From Spirochaetales bacterium (GTDB taxonomy: Bacteria > Spirochaetota > Spirochaetia > DSM-27196 > PWMO01): DNA of 9,057 nucleotides. A program made the translations under genes and the position numbers. The stretch is taken from NCBI GenBank assembly GCA_007123465.1, contig SKLB01000074.1:1-9057 (forward strand), written 5' to 3'. Of this stretch, positions 5,763 to 9,057 are shown in pieces (position 1 is the stretch's first letter; each line of letters begins with the position of its first letter). The notes under the pieces are model-generated. The model did no database searches, was not told the DNA's origin, and saw only the letters and a list, made by a program, of their open reading frames with translations.

Positions 5763-6656
5763 GTGTTAGGCCTGAGTTACCCACAACAACGAAAGGTGTC
5801 ACCTTACCTGCTATTGTTGCCGGCGTTCCTTGCGATTGCCGGTGTCATTGCCTATCCGATCTTTCGTGCGGTTGTCATGTCGTTCCAGAGCTATTCACTG
5901 ATGAGGCCCGCTGACATTGGATTCATCGGCTTGGGAAACTACGTTCGTGCGATACGAGACGAGGTTTTCTGGTTGTCACTGCGCAACACGGCGGTCTACG
6001 TATTCGCTTCGGTCGGGTTTCAGTTCTTGTTGGGATTTGGACTTGCCCTGGTCCTGAATAAGCGGTCACTATTGTCAACTGTGTCCAAGAACCTGATGTT
6101 GATCCCGTGGGTTATTCCGGGCGTATTGGGTGCGTTCATGTGGCGCTGGTTGTTTAACGCCAACTACGGGCTGATAAACGATGTTCTGTTGCGGCTTGGG
6201 ATCCTCTCCGAACGAATCGCGTGGCTGTCGCGGGCTGATACCGCGATGTCGGCGGTCATACTCACCACGGTTTGGCGCGGCATGCCGTTCTTCGCGCTCA
6301 TGCTGCTGGCGGGGTTGCAGGCGGTTCCCGACGACCTTTACGAAGCGGCAAGAATGGACGGAGCCAGAAGGTGGCAACAGTTGTTATACGTTACAGTGCC
6401 GGTTATCATGCCGGTGATTGTCACTACAACACTTCTGCGTATCATCTGGACGGCAAACTTCGTTGATCTCATTTATCTGATGACCGAGGGCGGGCCTGGA
6501 TACAGCACTCAAGTGCTTTCAGTGTATACTTTTATGACTGCAAGAAGCACTCTCAATTACGGTTATTCTGCGGCATTATCTATCTTTCTTACCCTTTTTC
6601 TGATGCTGGTTGTTCTTATGTACATTGGCCGTGCCAGAAAGGAGGGAATCCTATGA
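5763..6656 (+). CDS. ABC sugar transporter permease (MalF type)
   Basis: This is a 297-residue inner-membrane permease with about six transmembrane helices. Helix 1 is roughly 14-38 (YLLLLPAFLAIAGVIAYPIF), later helices lie near 72-97, 108-131, 161-186, 209-232 and 267-288. The cytoplasmic EAA loop that docks the ATPase is at 194-213 (EAARMDGARRWQQLLYVTVP), complete with its G200. GPGYSTQVLS-x-YT (245-256) is typical of MalF-like subunits. I start at GTG 5763, with GGAG 5751-5754 8 bases upstream, because this gives the usual short N-terminus. A longer reading from TTG 5679 would translate both stem-loops and has no good ribosome binding site. It forms a heterodimer with the next gene product, and its TGA overlaps that gene's ATG (ATGA, 6653-6656), indicating coupled translation. 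No ATPase gene follows. Confidence 0.87.
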   Translation: MLGLSYPQQRKVSPYLLLLPAFLAIAGVIAYPIFRAVVMSFQSYSLMRPADIGFIGLGNYVRAIRDEVFWLSLRNTAVYVFASVGFQFLLGFGLALVLNKRSLLSTVSKNLMLIPWVIPGVLGAFMWRWLFNANYGLINDVLLRLGILSERIAWLSRADTAMSAVILTTVWRGMPFFALMLLAGLQAVPDDLYEAARMDGARRWQQLLYVTVPVIMPVIVTTTLLRIIWTANFVDLIYLMTEGGPGYSTQVLSVYTFMTARSTLNYGYSAALSIFLTLFLMLVVLMYIGRARKEGIL

Positions 6657-7513
6657 CGCCCAAGCGCCACGCCCATCAAGGAATGGAGAGCGCTGGCCAT
6701 AGATTGATAGGTCTCTACCTTCCCCTCTTGCTTTTCCTGCTGTTTCTACTGTTGCCGATTATCTGGACGATCATTACGTCCATCAAACCTGCTAGTGAGA
6801 TTATAACGCTGCGGATTCGTTATCTGCCGATTGAGCCTACGCTGGAGCATTACCGAAGTCTCTTTCGCACACTGCCGTTTGCAACCTATTTCCGAAACAG
6901 CCTTTTCGTTTCGAGTGGAGCTGCACTGTTCTCGCTGGTACTTTCAACGAGCGCAGCGTACAGTGTCTCACGGTTTAGATACCGCGGCCGCGGAATGGTT
7001 ATGTTGCTCTTCTTGACTTTGAACATGTTTCCGATAGTGCTCCTGTTAATACCGTTATTCGTGATTTTCCGAAGTCTACAGCTGCTTGATACCTACCTGG
7101 CCTTGATCATCGCGTATTCAACGTACGCAATTCCTTTCTGCTGCTGGATGTTGACTGGCTTTTTCAATTCCATCCCGCACGAACTGGAAGAGTCCGGGAT
7201 GGTGGACGGCTGTACGCACGGCATGGCGTTTGTGCGCATTACTCTGCCACTAGCTGCGCCGGCGATGGCCGCGACGCTGATCTACATATTTATCTACGCT
7301 TGGAACGAATTCCTGTTTGCTGTAACGTTTACCCGCAGCCTCGCAAGCCGGACCCTTCCGGTCGGTCTGGCGACACTTATCGGTCAGCATGTACTGAACT
7401 GGGGCTTGTTGACCGCTGGTGGGGTTGTGAGTTCTATTCCGGCGATCGTTCTGTTCATGTTCATTCAGAAGTATATGACGGCAGGCTTGACTGCGGGTGC
7501 CGTCAAAGGGTAG
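6653..7513 (+). CDS. ABC sugar transporter permease (MalG type)
   Basis: This 286-residue inner-membrane permease is the partner of the preceding MalF-type protein. It has an N-terminal helix (about 21-43, LYLPLLLFLLFLLLPIIWTI), the IKPASEI motif after it (44-50), and helices near 80-105, 116-140, 148-170, 203-225 and 253-273. The EAA loop reads EESGMVDGCTHGMAFVRITLPL (179-200); the second and third residues differ from EAA but the DG pair is kept, as often in MalG-like proteins. The WNEFLFAVTF segment (217-226) is a family hallmark. The start ATG 6653 overlaps the upstream stop by ATGA, and AAAGGAGG at 6638-6645 lies 7 bases away. The transporter needs an ATPase supplied from elsewhere, as with MsmX-type shared ATPases. 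Confidence 0.92.
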   Translation: MTPKRHAHQGMESAGHRLIGLYLPLLLFLLFLLLPIIWTIITSIKPASEIITLRIRYLPIEPTLEHYRSLFRTLPFATYFRNSLFVSSGAALFSLVLSTSAAYSVSRFRYRGRGMVMLLFLTLNMFPIVLLLIPLFVIFRSLQLLDTYLALIIAYSTYAIPFCCWMLTGFFNSIPHELEESGMVDGCTHGMAFVRITLPLAAPAMAATLIYIFIYAWNEFLFAVTFTRSLASRTLPVGLATLIGQHVLNWGLLTAGGVVSSIPAIVLFMFIQKYMTAGLTAGAVKG

Positions 7514-7539
7514 CAATCAACACAACAGGAGTAGAAGCA

Positions 7540-8715
7540 ATGAAGATCACGGGAGTGAAGACGCTGGCGTATCCGTATACGAGTCAGCGGCCTCTGGCGG
7601 ATGCAAATTTCCCATACGGTCAGAAGGAGTGGGCTCACCTTGCAGTTGCAATAACTACTGACGAGGGATTGACTGGCACGGCAATTACATTACCGGCCGC
7701 TGAACAGATGATTCATCGGCTGGCGCCGCTCCTTCATGGCCAAGACCCGCGCGGAGTGCGGGGCCTCTGGAAGCGGCTGGTGGACCATGTCTTCAAGAGC
7801 GGCAATAGAGGCGTGGCAAGCGAGGCAATCGCGGGGCTGGATCTTGCGCTCTGGGATCTCAAGGCAAAGTGCAACGCTGAGCCGCTCTACAGGACTCTGG
7901 GCGCGTCGAATCCGCGGGTAAAAGCATACGCGAGCGAAATCGGGCTCTGCCTCTCAAATGACGAAATCCGTTTCTTCTATGAAGAGATGGCCGGGCTGGG
8001 AATTTCTGCAGGCAAGCTGAAGGTCGGCCTTGATCAGGAAAGTGACTTAATACGACTGGCCGTGATGCGTGACGCCTTAGCGAAGAGTGGGGAGAGGGTA
8101 GAACTTGCAATAGATTCGAATGAGTATTGGTCGGCCAAGGAGGCCATTCGCCGAATCAAAGAAATCGAGTGTGAGTTCAGCCTCCTCTGGGCGGAAGAGC
8201 CCGCAGGGCGATGGGACGCACGCGGCCTGAAGAAAGTCTCGGACAGTATCCAGGCAGCGGTAGCAAGTGGTGAGAACCTTAAGGATGTTCCGGAGTTTGT
8301 CCCTCATTTTATGGCCGGCTCGATGGACATTGTTGAGATTGGCAACTATACCTCCGGTATCACCGGAGCCCTGCATGTCGCGGAACTCGCCTATGCATTC
8401 GAGATTCCAGTATGCGTGATGAACACTCCCGGAAACTTCATGGGGCATTTCGCTGCGGCACTGCCGAATCATATGATGATTGAAATTGTCAATGCGGGAA
8501 TGGAAGTAGGATTCACTGTCGATCATGAGATAAAGGACGGCTGGTTGATTCCGGGAGAGTCTCCCGGCCTCGGTATTACCTTTGATGGCGGGATTATGGA
8601 TAAACTGGAGCAACAAGATTCAGCTCCGAAGCAGCAGTTCATCATGCCCGGCCGAAGAGAGGCGGCCGGTCTCTACGTAGTTCCTCCGGGCAAGTCCGAT
8701 GCGGATCCACGATAA
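7540..8715 (+). CDS. MR/MLE-family enolase-superfamily protein with an atypical active site
   Basis: This 391-residue cytoplasmic protein belongs to the mandelate racemase/muconate lactonizing enzyme family. The N-terminal capping domain (1-125) carries TTDEGLTG (39-46) and a helix SEAIAGLDLALWDLKAK (94-110). The barrel shows K159-x-K161, metal ligands D192 (AIDSNE), E219 (WAEEP) and E245 (SGEN), and the C-terminal signature WLIPGESPGLGITFD (335-349). Mg2+-assisted abstraction of a proton alpha to a carboxylate, typically sugar-acid dehydration or racemisation, is the family reaction. However, the positions of the mandelate racemase Asp-His pair appear to be I267 and M294, so the second catalytic base seems to be missing and the chemistry is uncertain. 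ATG 7540 has AGGAG (7527-7531) 8 bases upstream; the frame stays open back to 7300 only by chance overlap with the permease gene. It is 26 bases after the MalG-type gene and in the same operon. Confidence 0.9.
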   Translation: MKITGVKTLAYPYTSQRPLADANFPYGQKEWAHLAVAITTDEGLTGTAITLPAAEQMIHRLAPLLHGQDPRGVRGLWKRLVDHVFKSGNRGVASEAIAGLDLALWDLKAKCNAEPLYRTLGASNPRVKAYASEIGLCLSNDEIRFFYEEMAGLGISAGKLKVGLDQESDLIRLAVMRDALAKSGERVELAIDSNEYWSAKEAIRRIKEIECEFSLLWAEEPAGRWDARGLKKVSDSIQAAVASGENLKDVPEFVPHFMAGSMDIVEIGNYTSGITGALHVAELAYAFEIPVCVMNTPGNFMGHFAAALPNHMMIEIVNAGMEVGFTVDHEIKDGWLIPGESPGLGITFDGGIMDKLEQQDSAPKQQFIMPGRREAAGLYVVPPGKSDADPR

Positions 8716-8762
8716 TTGCTGCAGTCCGAGAGTCATAGCAGAACGAACCTCTAGGACGTAAT

Positions 8763-9057
8763 ATGAACCGAGAGAAGCTCGTTGTTGAACAGCGCTGGGA
8801 ACGTCTGCGCTCCGACGCGGATGACATTAGACAGCTACCCGTGCGCCGTGCCGCGCAGATCCTCTTCGATATGTACCTGATCAACGAGTTTGAGCACGCG
8901 CTCCTCAGGCTGAAGAGCGATGACTGCGTCTGGGGTCCCGTGCATACCAGTGTCGGGCAGGAGGCGGTGGCTGCGGCGTCGATCAGGGCGCTGCAGCGCG
9001 GTGACAAGATCACCGGCAGCCATAGGGCGCACCACCAGTTTCTCAGTAAGACCATGA
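8763..9057 (+). CDS. TPP-dependent 2-oxoacid dehydrogenase E1, alpha part (3'-truncated by window edge)
   Basis: The frame runs from ATG 8763 to the window edge, giving 98 residues. After a charged N-terminal helix, LFDMYLINEFEHALLRL (34-50) matches the first helix of E1-alpha proteins. It is followed by HTSVGQEAVAAASIRAL (61-77), the conserved S-x-G-Q-E-A segment, and GDKITGSHRAHHQFL (80-94), corresponding to the D-x-I-x-x-x-x-R-x-H motif near the TPP site. Known members decarboxylate pyruvate, branched-chain 2-oxoacids or acetoin as the first step of a dehydrogenase complex. The GSHRAHH form also occurs in proteins with alpha and beta parts fused; which applies here needs sequence to the right. 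The ribosome binding site is weak (AGGA 8753-8756). The 47-base gap from the MR/MLE gene has no terminator or clear promoter, so operon membership is likely. Confidence 0.83.
   Translation, partial: MNREKLVVEQRWERLRSDADDIRQLPVRRAAQILFDMYLINEFEHALLRLKSDDCVWGPVHTSVGQEAVAAASIRALQRGDKITGSHRAHHQFLSKTM

Noticed and set aside
6964..6970. TGTCTCA half-site inside the MalG-type gene
   Set aside because: The matching second arm is missing and it lies mid-gene, so a chance occurrence is likely.
7300..7539. Upstream extension of the MR/MLE frame
   Set aside because: It overlaps the MalG-type gene and encodes no family sequence; ATG 7540 has a good ribosome binding site and starts exactly at the conserved N-terminus.
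1..9057. tRNA, rRNA, CRISPR, IS or phage elements
   Set aside because: I saw no tRNA-like cloverleaf, regularly spaced repeats, transposase or integrase coding sequence on either strand.

Overview
The window looks like an accessory carbohydrate-catabolism locus from a moderately GC-rich bacterium, most likely a free-living member of the Spirochaetota. This placement is inference. It rests on the FAGG-type, cysteine-free export signal of the ABC binding protein, a stand-alone transketolase C-terminal half, and a MalEFG-type transporter without its own ATPase. Species cannot be named from the sequence alone.

Left block (1-3286, plus strand): the end of a split transketolase, a sugar phosphate isomerase/epimerase-like TIM barrel, a glycerate dehydrogenase-like D-2-hydroxyacid dehydrogenase, a small cyclophilin-like protein, and a VOC/glyoxalase-fold protein. 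They are tightly spaced and have good ribosome binding sites, so they read as one operon entering from the left. The 103-base gap between the last two genes holds a frameshifted relic of an enolase-superfamily (mandelate racemase/muconate lactonizing, MR/MLE) dehydratase.

Middle block (3281-8715): a minus-strand IclR-family regulator, whose 3' end overlaps the VOC gene by 6 bases, and a divergent plus-strand operon. That operon encodes a sugar ABC binding protein, two permeases and a complete MR/MLE enzyme. The 303-base divergent control region contains one sigma70-like promoter in each direction. It also contains two 17-base imperfect palindromes sharing a TGTCTCA half, with centres 85 bases apart, which are good candidates for the IclR operators. 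A strong 12-bp stem-loop and a second smaller one lie between the binding-protein and first permease genes. By hand-counted lines this block is less GC-rich (about 48-57%) than the left block and parts of the right edge (about 62-73%), which suggests it may have a separate origin.

Right edge (8763-end): the start of a thiamine-diphosphate-dependent 2-oxoacid dehydrogenase E1 (alpha part), cut off by the window.

Taken together (inference): the transporter imports a sugar or sugar acid under IclR control, the MR/MLE enzyme acts on an acid-sugar substrate, and the two TPP enzymes, isomerase and hydroxyacid dehydrogenase process the carbon skeleton. The exact substrate is not evident and the combination does not match a pathway I can name with confidence. 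I see no tRNA, rRNA, CRISPR array, IS element or phage gene.
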